This document shows positions 25,288 through 32,442 of a DNA stretch of 35,435 bases, piece after piece. The stretch comes from Bacteroidota bacterium. Its GTDB lineage: Bacteria; Bacteroidota; Bacteroidia; Chitinophagales; Chitinophagaceae. How positions within the stretch are numbered: the stretch's first letter is position 1; every line of letters starts with the position of its first letter. Both the position numbers and the translations under genes were made by a program. The notes beneath the pieces were generated by a model that was not told the origin of the DNA, did not search any database, and saw only the letters and a list, made by a program, of their open reading frames with translations. The stretch spans positions 1 to 35,435 of the forward strand of contig JAPLER010000078.1 in NCBI GenBank assembly GCA_026391115.1, in the 5' to 3' direction.

Positions 25288-26238
25288 ATGAAATTTTTTT
25301 GCTTTTTGCTTTTAACTTTTGCCTTGTTTAGCTGCAAGCCCAAAAACAATTTACCAACTGTGGCTTTTGTAGATGCATTTGAAGACGCTACTATTGGCAA
25401 AGCCAAACTAGGTTTTTTTGACGCACTAAAAAAAGCTGGCTTCAGCGAGCAACAAAAAACAATTAATGTATTGTATAGAAATGCTCAAGGCAGCGATATT
25501 ACACTTAACCAAATTATACAATATTGCAAAGCACAACAACCAACGCTTATTGCCACTTGCCCTACAACACCTACTATTGCTGCTTTGCAAAACATTAAAG
25601 ATATTCCTGTTTTTATGATGGTTGCACCAAAACCAGATTTAATGAAGTTGAACAATAGCAATGGTAATGCACCTGCAAATCTCTATGGCGTTGGTGAAGA
25701 TTTAGCATATATTGATACTTCATTTGCATTAATTCCAAAACTTCTAAATAAAAATAAAAGGCTAAAAGTAGGAATGATTTACAACCAAAGTGAGCCACAA
25801 AGTGTAGATGCTCTAAACAGAATTAAAATAATTGCAACTGCTATGAATATTGAGCTTGAAGCATTGCCTGTAAACGCAAGTGCAGATGCACAATTAGTAA
25901 CACAAACTTTATTAAGTAAAAATATTGATGCTTTCTTTGCCAATCCAGATAATGTTGTTTTTGCATCGTTCGAAGTAATTATTAAAAAATGTAATGATGC
26001 TAAAGTACCTGTATTCACAAGCGAAAGTGGTTTGGTTGCACGTGGTGCTGTGGCTGCTTATGGTGCAGATATGTATGCTTGGGGTTATCAGGCTGGTGAA
26101 CAAGCTGCACAATTATTACAAACAAAATCTACTACTAATCTACATTGGGAAATGGTAAAACTTCGTAAAAAAGTATATAACGAAACTGTTGCAAAGCAAT
26201 TTGGCATTGCTATACCAGAAGGTTTTGAGAAAATGTAA
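25288..26238 (+). CDS. ABC transporter substrate-binding lipoprotein (PF04392-like)
   Basis: A 316-residue lipoprotein. The ATG at 25288 gives 'MKFFCFLLLTFALFSC' with lipobox LFSC (Cys16) and KPKN after it. The ATG 10 codons earlier (25258) would place charged residues and a C7 tract before the signal, and is less likely. The mature part has the periplasmic-binding pattern of the TrpX / PF04392 group: 'PTVAFVDAF', 'LIATCPTTPTIAAL', 'KVGMIYNQSEPQSV' and 'VFTSESGLVARGAVAAYGADMYAWGYQAGEQAA'-type elements. This group pairs with exactly the permease and ATPase type encoded at 18671-20280, though the genes are 5 kb apart and on opposite strands. Confidence 0.88.
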   Translation: MKFFCFLLLTFALFSCKPKNNLPTVAFVDAFEDATIGKAKLGFFDALKKAGFSEQQKTINVLYRNAQGSDITLNQIIQYCKAQQPTLIATCPTTPTIAALQNIKDIPVFMMVAPKPDLMKLNNSNGNAPANLYGVGEDLAYIDTSFALIPKLLNKNKRLKVGMIYNQSEPQSVDALNRIKIIATAMNIELEALPVNASADAQLVTQTLLSKNIDAFFANPDNVVFASFEVIIKKCNDAKVPVFTSESGLVARGAVAAYGADMYAWGYQAGEQAAQLLQTKSTTNLHWEMVKLRKKVYNETVAKQFGIAIPEGFEKM

Positions 26239-26313
26239 AAGAATTAACATAAGTAAACTATACATATTATAGTGCAAATCTCAAAATAAACTCTCATTTT
26301 AGCCATAAACCCC

Positions 26314-26321
26314 TACTTTTG
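26314..26321 (+). promoter_or_regulatory. -7 promoter box of the ribosomal operon
   Basis: TACTTTTG matches the Bacteroidota -7 consensus TAnnTTTG exactly. No clear TTTG was found 19-21 nt upstream. With initiation about 5 nt downstream, the rpsF leader would be about 90 nt. Confidence 0.6.
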
Positions 26322-26324
26322 CAG

Positions 26325-26380
26325 CCCCAATTCAGTTTTGGCTGAGTCTTTACTGTTTAGTAACAGTAATGTCCAATGGG
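26325..26380 (+). promoter_or_regulatory. Foldable leader of rpsF, possible S6:S18 autoregulatory site
   Basis: Two hairpins are visible: TCAG/CTGA (26332-26335 with 26342-26345) and TTACTGT/ACAGTAA (26350-26356 with 26363-26369). CCCA at 26326-26329 can close the unit with TGGG at 26377-26380. rpsF leaders in many bacteria bind the S6:S18 complex to repress the operon. Assignment here is by position only; I did not see the classic motif with confidence. Confidence 0.3.
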
Positions 26381-26414
26381 ATAAACCAAATTTTTTCACA
26401 AAAAAACAAGAGTA

Positions 26415-26768
26415 ATGAACAATTACGAATTAATGATGATTTTTACTCCTGTACTTTCAGAAGAAGAGTTCAAAGCAGCTCAAAAAAAGTACACAGCTAT
26501 GGTAACAGATGCTGGTGGATCTACTGTAAACAGTAATCCTTGGGGTCTTAAATCTCTTGCTTATCCTGTACAAAAGAAAACAACAGGAATCTATTGGGTG
26601 TATCAATACACTGCGTCTTCAGATTTTAACGAAAAACTTAAAATTGCTATCTTAAGAGATGAGCAAGTAATGAGACACATGGTTACTAAACTTGACAAAC
26701 ACGCCGTTAAGTATAACGAAGACAAAAGAAATGGCGTATTTAATAAACCTAAAAACGCGGAGGTATAA
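26415..26768 (+). CDS. rpsF: 30S ribosomal protein S6
   Basis: Small-subunit protein that pairs with S18 on the platform of the 30S subunit. The start 'MNNYELMMIFTPVLSEEE' and 'WGLKSLAYPVQKKTTGIYW' are standard S6 segments, and the 117-residue length is normal. It is the first gene of rpsF-rpsR-rplI, with 2 nt to rpsR. The promoter box lies at 26314 and the leader may carry autoregulation. Confidence 0.98.
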   Translation: MNNYELMMIFTPVLSEEEFKAAQKKYTAMVTDAGGSTVNSNPWGLKSLAYPVQKKTTGIYWVYQYTASSDFNEKLKIAILRDEQVMRHMVTKLDKHAVKYNEDKRNGVFNKPKNAEV

Positions 26769-26770
26769 TT

Positions 26771-27034
26771 ATGGCACGTAATGAAATTAAGTATTTAACC
26801 GCAATGAAAGCAGAAAAACCTAAAAAGAAATTCTGCCGTTTTAAGAAATATGGTATTAAGTATGTTGATTATAAAGACATCGATTTCTTAAAGAAATTTG
26901 TAAACGAACAAGGTAAAATGTTACCTCGCCGTTTAAGTGGTAACTCATTAAAGTATCAACGTAAAGTAAGCGATGCAGTTAAAAAAGCTCGTCAAATGGC
27001 GTTGTTACCTTATGTAACCGATTTATTAAAATAA
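26771..27034 (+). CDS. rpsR: 30S ribosomal protein S18
   Basis: An 87-residue basic protein that binds with S6. 'KFCRFKKYGIKYVDYKD' and the core 'KMLPRRLSGNSLKYQRKVSDAVKKARQMALLPYV'-type region are diagnostic. A single Cys rather than a zinc-binding set is seen, as in zinc-free S18. Directly coupled to rpsF. Confidence 0.97.
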   Translation: MARNEIKYLTAMKAEKPKKKFCRFKKYGIKYVDYKDIDFLKKFVNEQGKMLPRRLSGNSLKYQRKVSDAVKKARQMALLPYVTDLLK

Positions 27035-27047
27035 AATATTTAGTAAC

Positions 27048-27104
27048 CTTCCCTAATTCCAATACACAGGAAGACAGTCACAATCTTAGATTGGGCAGTG
27101 GGAA
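27048..27104 (+). promoter_or_regulatory. Possible switching structure in the rpsR-rplI gap
   Basis: CTTCC (27048-27052) can pair with GGAAG (27069-27073). The overlapping TTCCC (27049-27053) can instead pair with GGGAA (27100-27104), 15 nt before the rplI start, enclosing a small CAATC/GATTG hairpin (27081-27093). The two pairings exclude each other. A translational control of rplI is an inference. Confidence 0.3.
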
Positions 27105-27119
27105 CTAAAACACAACACA

Positions 27120-27566
27120 ATGGACGTTATATTAATACAAGACGTAGATAATTTAGGTGGTAAAAACGAAGTAGTTAAAGTTAGAAATGGCTACGCTCGT
27201 AACTACTTAATACCTCAAAAATTTGCAGTGGAAGCTAGTCCTACTAACTTAAAGCAATTGGCTGAAAGAGTAAAAGTATCTGGCAAAAAAGAAGCAGCAA
27301 TGCTTGCACAAATCAACAGTGTAATTGCAGTACTTAAAGAATCTCCAATTAAATTAGGTGCTAAAACAGGTACTAGTAGCAAAATATTTGGTAGTGTAAC
27401 TTCTTTACAAATTGCTCGTGCAATACGTGACCAAAAAGGATACGAAATTGACAGAAAGAGAATTACAATTGTTGATGAAATTAAAGAATTAGGAACTTAT
27501 AAAGCATCTATTGATTTTGGTGGCAGCAATGTAACTGAAATTGAATTTGAAGTTATAGGAGAGTAG
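27120..27566 (+). CDS. rplI: 50S ribosomal protein L9
   Basis: Large-subunit protein near the L1 stalk that helps keep frame and limit ribosome stacking errors. The N-domain 'VILIQDVDNLGGKNEVVKVRNGYARNYLIP' type sequence is diagnostic, followed by the long connecting helix and a C-domain. The 148-residue length is normal. Last gene of the operon; an 85-nt gap with pairing potential separates it from rpsR, and a strong terminator follows. Confidence 0.98.
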   Translation: MDVILIQDVDNLGGKNEVVKVRNGYARNYLIPQKFAVEASPTNLKQLAERVKVSGKKEAAMLAQINSVIAVLKESPIKLGAKTGTSSKIFGSVTSLQIARAIRDQKGYEIDRKRITIVDEIKELGTYKASIDFGGSNVTEIEFEVIGE

Positions 27567-27585
27567 TTCTTACTACACACAAGAT

Positions 27586-27627
27586 AAAAAATAAAACTTC
27601 ACAAATTATTGTGGAGTTTTATTTTTT
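27586..27627 (+). terminator. Strong intrinsic terminator of the ribosomal operon
   Basis: A 19-bp stem with one G-U pair: A-rich left arm ending ...ACTTCACAA, loop ATTA, right arm TTGTGGAGT... running into T6. It lies 19 nt after the rplI stop. Confidence 0.92.
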
Positions 27628-27646
27628 ATAAATTAACTGATATTTT

Positions 27647-27677
27647 TTTGGTGAACAAATACATCCTCCTATATTTG
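27647..27677 (+). promoter_or_regulatory. tRNA-Glu promoter
   Basis: TTTG at 27647-27650, a 19-nt spacer, and TATATTTG at 27670-27677: a full match to the Bacteroidota -33/-7 consensus. The box ends 17 nt before the first tRNA base. Confidence 0.85.
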
Positions 27678-27693
27678 CAACCCAATTAAAAAT

Positions 27694-27765
27694 GGAGCGT
27701 TGGTCAAGGGGTTAAGACACCTCCCTTTCACGGAGGAATCACGGGTTCGATTCCCGTACGCTCTA
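27694..27765 (+). tRNA. tRNA-Glu (anticodon UUC)
   Basis: A 72-nt tRNA. Acceptor GGAGCGT pairs with ACGCTCT (G1-U72 wobble), with discriminator A at 27765. The D loop has GGTCAAGGGGTTAAGAC. The anticodon loop CTTTCAC reads UUC (glutamate). The T arm is CGGGTTCGATTCCCG. CCA is not encoded. Its 3' half is overlapped on the other strand by the tail of the recombinase reading frame, as expected for an integration target. Confidence 0.97.
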
Positions 27766-29374
27766 CCGTAGCGGATTTTTCAAACCTACTTTGGAAATCC
27801 GCTTTTTTATTTGCGTCATAACTTGTTGATAATAAAGCTGTTGCTTCGATAAATTGATTTGGATTTCGGGTTCGATAAATGTGATTTTCAGCATCAAAGA
27901 AAATTCCTTCTGGAAACATCGTTTTTTGAAGTATTCTTTTTTCTTCCAAATCGCTACAACCCCATATTTTACTGATGTTTTCAAGTTTTTTGAGGGCTTT
28001 TTTTAATAATTCTTCGAGGTTAGATATTTTCACCTTTGCAGTGTTCACTTCTTTGCTTATTTTCTGTATCTGCTCGTTCAAATGTTCATAGGTTATTTCA
28101 TAAGTTTCTTGGTCTATTTTACCAAGCCCTAAACGTATTCTTAAATCTTTCACATCTTTTTGAAGTTTTTTGTATTCAGTTTCGAGGTTCTTATCATCGT
28201 GCAAATTATTTTCCTCATATTGATTGAATAGTTTGGTTAGTTGCATTTTAATGAGTGGCGTAAATTTCTTCGGGATTTGAAATTTTTCTAGTAGCTCAAT
28301 GAATATCGCTTCGGCACTTTTCTTTAGGGCTTTCTTTGTGCTATGAGCATTCAAATGCGACCCTTTACATTTTAAGCAGCGATAGTAATGCAAGTTCTTT
28401 TTTAAATTCTTATATCCAACCATATAGCTATCGCAATTATTACAACGAAGAAGTCTTGTAAGCGGTCTTTCATCAACTTCTTTTTTGTGCTGATATCTTG
28501 AATTATTTTTTTGTAAAACTTCCTGCACTTTTACAAATTCACTTTCTGTAATTATAGGCTCCCAGTTTCCTTTTACAGGAGTATCCAATAGGCTATTAAC
28601 TCCTATTCCACAATAGAAAGGATTTCGCCAAATAGAGCCGAGTAGTTTTGAATTTATATATATACCTCGCATAGCTAATTTTTCCTCTATTTCCACGTCA
28701 CTATACATACCACTCATTTTCCATTTCCAAGCCTCTCTTAGTATTATACCCTCTTCATTAATGATTATTTTTTGTACAGGACTATAAAACTTGTGATTTC
28801 GCACTTTGGGTCCGTAATGGTCATAACCTCTGGGAGACTTAGCAAACCAGCTCCCTTTTTTTAAGTGAGCAATCATATTTGGAATAATGATTTCCTTTCT
28901 CTCCAGATTTTCCTTGAAAGCACTAAACAAGCTATCCCAAATAGCAGCTTTACCCCTTTCTGTTGTGGTGTTTAAACCAGAACATACTTCATACAAATGG
29001 ACTTTTAATTCATCTACTAAGTAGCTAACTAAACCAATTGCTCCACCACCTGAGCGTGAGAATCTACTCATTTTATAAACCAAAATTGCATAGGGTTTCT
29101 TCTTGCTAGTTTTTACTTTATCAATTAGTCTTTTAAATTCCTTACGCGTAAAATCTGATTTTGCACTTTCATAAGTTCCACCGAAATGTTCAACTATTGT
29201 GAAGTTATTTTTAACTGCACAATTAGAATTTTCTTCATATTGCCTGGCAATACTTGAATTGTTATCAAATTGTTCTTTAGAACTGACTCTTGTATATGAC
29301 CATACTTCCAATGAAGAATAAATATTTTCTTTTTTACTAGGTACATACTTTTTAAAGTAGTCAAGATTATTCAT
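27728..29374 (-). CDS. Large serine recombinase (site-specific integrase)
   Basis: A 548-residue large serine recombinase that would catalyse integration and excision through a phosphoserine-DNA link. The resolvase domain starts at ~25, with YTRVSS (27-32; S31 expected nucleophile), 'SSIARQ' and 'KMSRFSR'. A recombinase domain follows (RGYDHYGPKVRN..., ~180-300), then a zinc ribbon CNNC...CLKC (~315-340) and a long coiled coil (~370-460). The last 11 or so codons (ERTGIEPVIPP) are simply tRNA-Glu read antisense, so the element-encoded protein may originally have ended differently. The gene abuts the tRNA 3' end, marking this as the probable att junction. A small ORF precedes it with an 8-nt overlap. 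Confidence 0.93.
   Translation of the reverse strand: MNNLDYFKKYVPSKKENIYSSLEVWSYTRVSSKEQFDNNSSIARQYEENSNCAVKNNFTIVEHFGGTYESAKSDFTRKEFKRLIDKVKTSKKKPYAILVYKMSRFSRSGGGAIGLVSYLVDELKVHLYEVCSGLNTTTERGKAAIWDSLFSAFKENLERKEIIIPNMIAHLKKGSWFAKSPRGYDHYGPKVRNHKFYSPVQKIIINEEGIILREAWKWKMSGMYSDVEIEEKLAMRGIYINSKLLGSIWRNPFYCGIGVNSLLDTPVKGNWEPIITESEFVKVQEVLQKNNSRYQHKKEVDERPLTRLLRCNNCDSYMVGYKNLKKNLHYYRCLKCKGSHLNAHSTKKALKKSAEAIFIELLEKFQIPKKFTPLIKMQLTKLFNQYEENNLHDDKNLETEYKKLQKDVKDLRIRLGLGKIDQETYEITYEHLNEQIQKISKEVNTAKVKISNLEELLKKALKKLENISKIWGCSDLEEKRILQKTMFPEGIFFDAENHIYRTRNPNQFIEATALLSTSYDANKKADFQSRFEKSATVERTGIEPVIPP
27771..27808 (+). terminator. Terminator downstream of tRNA-Glu
   Basis: Stem GCGGATTT (27771-27778) with AAATCCGC (27795-27802), extended by two G-U pairs, followed by T6 at 27803-27808. 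It starts 6 nt after the tRNA. On the minus strand it lies inside the recombinase reading frame. Confidence 0.8.
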
Positions 29375-29539
29375 TATGCTGTGTTTTATAAATGATGATT
29401 GAAATGTTGTAAATAAATTCAGCTAAAGCCTCTTTTTCTAAGGTTGATAAACCTACAAAATTTGAAAAGCTGCTAATCTCTTCATTGGTTAATTTTATAT
29501 TTTTTTCTTTTTCTACATAAATTTTTTTTTAAGATTCAT
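29367..29539 (-). pseudogene. Small ORF ahead of the recombinase, broken at a 9-A run
   Basis: From the ATG at 29539 the frame reads MNLKKKFM and stops. With one extra A in the run of nine A (29522-29530 on plus, as T) it would read MNLKKKIYVEKEKNIKLTNE and continue openly for ~57 residues to a TAA that overlaps the recombinase start by 8 nt. The resulting product is an acidic/helical small protein (LTNEEISSFSNFVGLSTLEK...). Either the gene has lost one base, or it relies on slippage at the A run, or the sequence has a homopolymer error. The tight overlap suggests it was co-translated with the recombinase. Function unknown. Confidence 0.5.
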
Positions 29540-29606
29540 TGTACACCAAGCTTAACTGTTCAGCTGTTTTTCAGAATGAACAAAGGGTGATACCATTGAG
29601 CCGATT

Positions 29607-30533
29607 TTATCGGAGTCGCTTCTTTATTGTTTTTTTAAATATTAGTGTTTTGTCATCACGGGTTGTGAGTGTTACTTCTTCATAATTTTTTAAACCCATT
29701 GCAACCTTCAAATCAGTCGATTGTTTGCCAGTAATTGTCTTTGTTGAGGAACTGTCTATATGTGTAATTATATCACCGTTCTTTTTAACTGTTAGTTCCT
29801 TTACATTTTTATTTCTGATTTCTTTAATTACCATCATTTCATCATCTGATAGCAATTGTGGTAATAATATTTGCTCTATTGCTTCATTACGAATAAACTC
29901 TTCTAAAATTTTGTCAATAGAAATATATATATGAGGTTCTCTAATATCAAAATACAAACCTCTATGATTGAAGAAATTTTCTCCTATATGTTCATACACA
30001 TCTCCATTGTTGAATATATATATTCCAGCAGGTTGGGAAGCTTCTAAAGCTGATTGTATTAAATTGGTTAAATAGTTAATATCAAATTTTAGCACATACA
30101 TTAGTTTTTCATCAAAAACCATATTTTGTAGTAGCGTATAATCTTCTAATTCTTTTTGTGATAATATAAATTCCTTTTGTAGCTGCTTTAAATGATTGAT
30201 ATAGTTCTTTAGATTTTTTTTTGGCAAGTCTGATTCATATGCATCCTTATAAAAATAATCACAGACAAGTTGTGTATTTTTTACGGTATAGCTAAAGCTT
30301 CGCAGAATATCTAAAATCCTTATCCAAAATAATTGAGCAAAACTGATATCGAATTTATTTCCCTTTGGAACAAATGGAATTAAATCAAACTTCCGCCAAT
30401 ATGGTAGGGTAATAGTGATAGGCTGCTTCTTCATATCTATAATATCCTCAATAGGTACTATTTTGTCGAAAAGGAAATCACGAAATTCCTGAACAGAAAT
30501 CAGCTCTGTGTTTAAAACATTTTTGTTAATCAT
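29607..30533 (-). CDS. MerR-like DNA-binding protein of the integrated element
   Basis: A 308-residue protein (start at 30533; an ATG five codons earlier overlaps the promoter box). The N-terminal part 'ITITLPYWRKFDLIPFVPKG' followed by 'FDISFAQLFWIRILDILRSFSYTVKNTQLVCDYF' resembles a MerR-type winged HTH (Y-W-R, then an Rxx-LR-like helix pair). The rest is unrecognised: helical to ~170, then beta-rich (AGIYIFNNGDVYEH..., VTLTTRDDKTLIF). It could be a regulator or an excision-directionality factor for the recombinase downstream on the same strand. The start is chosen because a TAnnTTTG box ends 5 nt upstream, giving a leaderless mRNA as for the XRE gene. Confidence 0.6.
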   Translation of the reverse strand: MINKNVLNTELISVQEFRDFLFDKIVPIEDIIDMKKQPITITLPYWRKFDLIPFVPKGNKFDISFAQLFWIRILDILRSFSYTVKNTQLVCDYFYKDAYESDLPKKNLKNYINHLKQLQKEFILSQKELEDYTLLQNMVFDEKLMYVLKFDINYLTNLIQSALEASQPAGIYIFNNGDVYEHIGENFFNHRGLYFDIREPHIYISIDKILEEFIRNEAIEQILLPQLLSDDEMMVIKEIRNKNVKELTVKKNGDIITHIDSSSTKTITGKQSTDLKVAMGLKNYEEVTLTTRDDKTLIFKKTIKKRLR

Positions 30534-30537
30534 TTTG

Positions 30538-30571
30538 CAAACATACATACATTTAGATAAATTATCTAAAT
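30538..30571 (-). promoter_or_regulatory. Promoter with 21-bp palindromic operator
   Basis: On minus: TATGTTTG (30545-30538) matches the -7 consensus. A perfect palindrome with arms ATTTAGATAA and TTATCTAAAT around one base (30551-30571) covers the expected -33 region (TTTAG in place of TTTG). A protein bound there would block the promoter; autoregulation by the MerR-like product or control by the XRE protein is likely. Confidence 0.65.
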
Positions 30572-30964
30572 TTATGTTATAATTATAGATTATTAATTTA
30601 GTATGTTTACATCACTTGTCGCCATAATATCAATAAATACAATTTACTTCTTGTTAGGGAATAGGCATTGTAATCATTGCAATTGCAATGTGAATTTGGA
30701 AAGAGAAGAGCTGTGTCTTATTTATGAAAATAAACATCCAATCAGTGCATATCAGAGATTGTACAACATTACAATAACCTACTCTTGTTATATAATTGTT
30801 TTTAAATACAATATATATTGAAGTATGATAAATTAAATAAGAAGAAATGAGGGTATAGCAATCAAGAATAGGTCTTAATTAAAATAGACTGTTTGAAATC
30901 TTGAATAAATAATTTATGAAATTAACTTTTATAGAAGTGGTAAAGATGTAATTTTAGTTTAGGA
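30549..30964. other. 416-nt gap upstream of the MerR-like gene
   Basis: Holds the operator palindrome at 30551-30571 and a second perfect 16-bp palindrome, CATTGCAATTGCAATG, at 30675-30690. Near 30882-30903 is an imperfect copy of the 22-nt sequence at 32392. No convincing gene: the only ORF (72 codons from 30603) lacks family or composition support. Confidence 0.5.
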
Positions 30965-31312
30965 CTATGACTTAATCATTTTCTTTAGTCTTTCTACTTC
31001 TTCTTCAAGGATTTTAATGTACTTGTCTTTATATTCATCATTATGAACCTGCATCGTTTCTACCCTCACGCCTTGCACAAGTTTATTATTGGATATATTA
31101 AATATATTAGTTGCGTCAAAGTTTAGTATTTGAGACATATCAATTTCTAGGATATTGGCAATTTCTTGAATACGTGAGATGGTTAAATCAATCTCACCCC
31201 TTTCAATCTTTGAATAATTGCTTAAAGACATTTTCAATTCAGCAGCAATTGTTTCTCTTGTAATATTTTTTAGTTCTCTAAACTTTTTAATAGTATCTCC
31301 TAAGTTATTCAT
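30965..31312 (-). CDS. XRE-family helix-turn-helix regulator
   Basis: A 115-residue repressor-type protein. The HTH is in residues ~4-60: 'LGDTIKKFRELKNITRETIAAELKMSLSNYSKIERGEIDLTISRIQEIANILEI' is a classical XRE pattern (not quoted in full here by residue). The C-terminal ~30 residues (EYKDKYIKILEEEVERLKKMIKS) form a probable coiled coil for dimerisation. The start sits 5 nt after a perfect TAnnTTTG box, so the mRNA is probably leaderless. A small palindrome in the spacer suggests autorepression. It is divergent from the PKD lipoprotein gene. Confidence 0.88.
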   Translation of the reverse strand: MNNLGDTIKKFRELKNITRETIAAELKMSLSNYSKIERGEIDLTISRIQEIANILEIDMSQILNFDATNIFNISNNKLVQGVRVETMQVHNDEYKDKYIKILEEEVERLKKMIKS

Positions 31313-31316
31313 ACAA

Positions 31317-31349
31317 CAAAAGTAATAAATTAATCATTAAAGTAGCAAA
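31317..31349 (-). promoter_or_regulatory. XRE gene promoter with palindrome in the spacer
   Basis: On minus: TTTG (31349-31346), a 21-nt spacer, TACTTTTG (31324-31317), and the ATG 5 nt later. The spacer contains TTAATCATTAA (31330-31340), an 11-bp palindrome placed for steric repression. Confidence 0.75.
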
Positions 31350-31418
31350 ATACAACTGATTAAAATAGCTTTTCCATTTTATTCATTTCAATATTGCTTA
31401 ACAAAAAAAAGTAAAAAA

Positions 31419-32347
31419 ATGAGAAAATTATTATTCGCTGCATTAGTATTTATGTTTGTTGTTTCTTGCAGCAAAAAGGATTCAACACCTGCAACACCAG
31501 CACCAACAGTAAGTTTTACTTACACAAAATCAAGCAATTCTGCTCCATCAAATGTTCAGTTTACAAGCACTGCAACCAACACAACAAGCTATGCTTGGGA
31601 CTTTGGTGATGGTTCAAGTTCTACTAATGCAAACCCAAGTCATACTTATAGTTCTAACGGAACTTTCAATGTTACATTAAGTGTAACAGGAGCTGGTGGT
31701 TCTGCAACAACATCATCACAAGTAGTTCTTACAGCAGTTGTAATAACTCCACCAACTGCATCTTTCAATTACAGTGGCAATGGCGTTGCTCCATCAACAG
31801 TAACTTTCACTAATACTTCTACAAACGCAACAAGTTATAGTTGGGATTTTGGTGACAATAATAATAATACATCAACGTCTCAAAATGCAACGCATACATA
31901 TTTAGCTGGAGGCACTTACACAGTTACACTTACTGCAACCAATGCTGGTGGCTCCAATACAACAACAATTAACAACATTCCATTTACAAAACCTGGTGGA
32001 CAAGTGGCTGGGATACTGATGGAACTGGACCAGATGTTTACTTTCAAATTCAAGACCAGAGCAGTAACGTATTATTTAATGTTGGTTCATCAAATCGCCT
32101 TTCTAATGTAACACCATCAATGTTGCCTTTTTATTGGGATATGACAACACCATTTGAAATTACTGACTTCAATGCTTTTAGGTATATTGAATTATTTGAC
32201 TATGACTTTGGAGTAGCGGATGAAGATATGAGTTATGTGGGATTTAAAATGTCAAACTATACAAGTGGCTCAAATGCTTATCCTTCAACAGTTACAAATA
32301 CACAAAATGGAATAACGGTTACATTAAACTTGACTTGGCTGCCATAA
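31419..32347 (+). pseudogene. PKD-domain lipoprotein, frameshifted
   Basis: A lipoprotein (lipobox VVSC, Cys17) with two PKD domains, ~29-105 and ~111-190. Each carries the WDFGDG/WDFGDN motif and ends in THTY...GTYTVTLT-type strands. At about 31985-32000 the frame must shift by -1 (or +2). The original frame then gives 36 unlike residues and stops at 32111. The other frame continues as 'WDTDGTGPDVYFQIQDQ...' and runs openly to 32347 with a sensible beta-rich C-terminal domain. The two ORFs are therefore one gene of ~309 codons with a one-base lesion or sequencing error. Surface location is expected; function unknown. Confidence 0.8.
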
Positions 32348-32395
32348 GGGAAAATAGAAAGATTATCTAATAAAAAGATTATCTCACTAACAAAT

Positions 32396-32429
32396 AGGCT
32401 GTCTTGAAATCTTGTTTTAAGACAGCTTT
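32396..32429 (+). terminator. Hairpin after the PKD lipoprotein gene
   Basis: GCTGTCTT (32398-32405) pairs with AAGACAGC (32419-32426), followed by only TTT. It lies 50 nt after the stop and just before the next gene. A near-copy of its left arm occurs at 30882. Confidence 0.6.
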
Positions 32430-32442
32430 AAAATACAAAAAA

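Noticed and set aside
27728..27765. ERTGIEPVIPP tail as a functional C-terminus of the recombinase
   Set aside because: It is the antisense of tRNA-Glu and recurs wherever a frame runs into that tRNA; not a conserved protein feature.
30603..30821. 72-codon plus-strand ORF (Cys-rich, CxxCxC)
   Set aside because: No family signal, lies in an AT-rich regulatory gap over a palindrome, and ends in low-complexity Tyr/Ile residues; likely chance.
31985..32000. Programmed -1 frameshift in the PKD lipoprotein gene
   Set aside because: ACAAAACCT does not form a proper X-XXY-YYZ slippery heptamer and no downstream stem was seen; a mutation or sequencing error is simpler.
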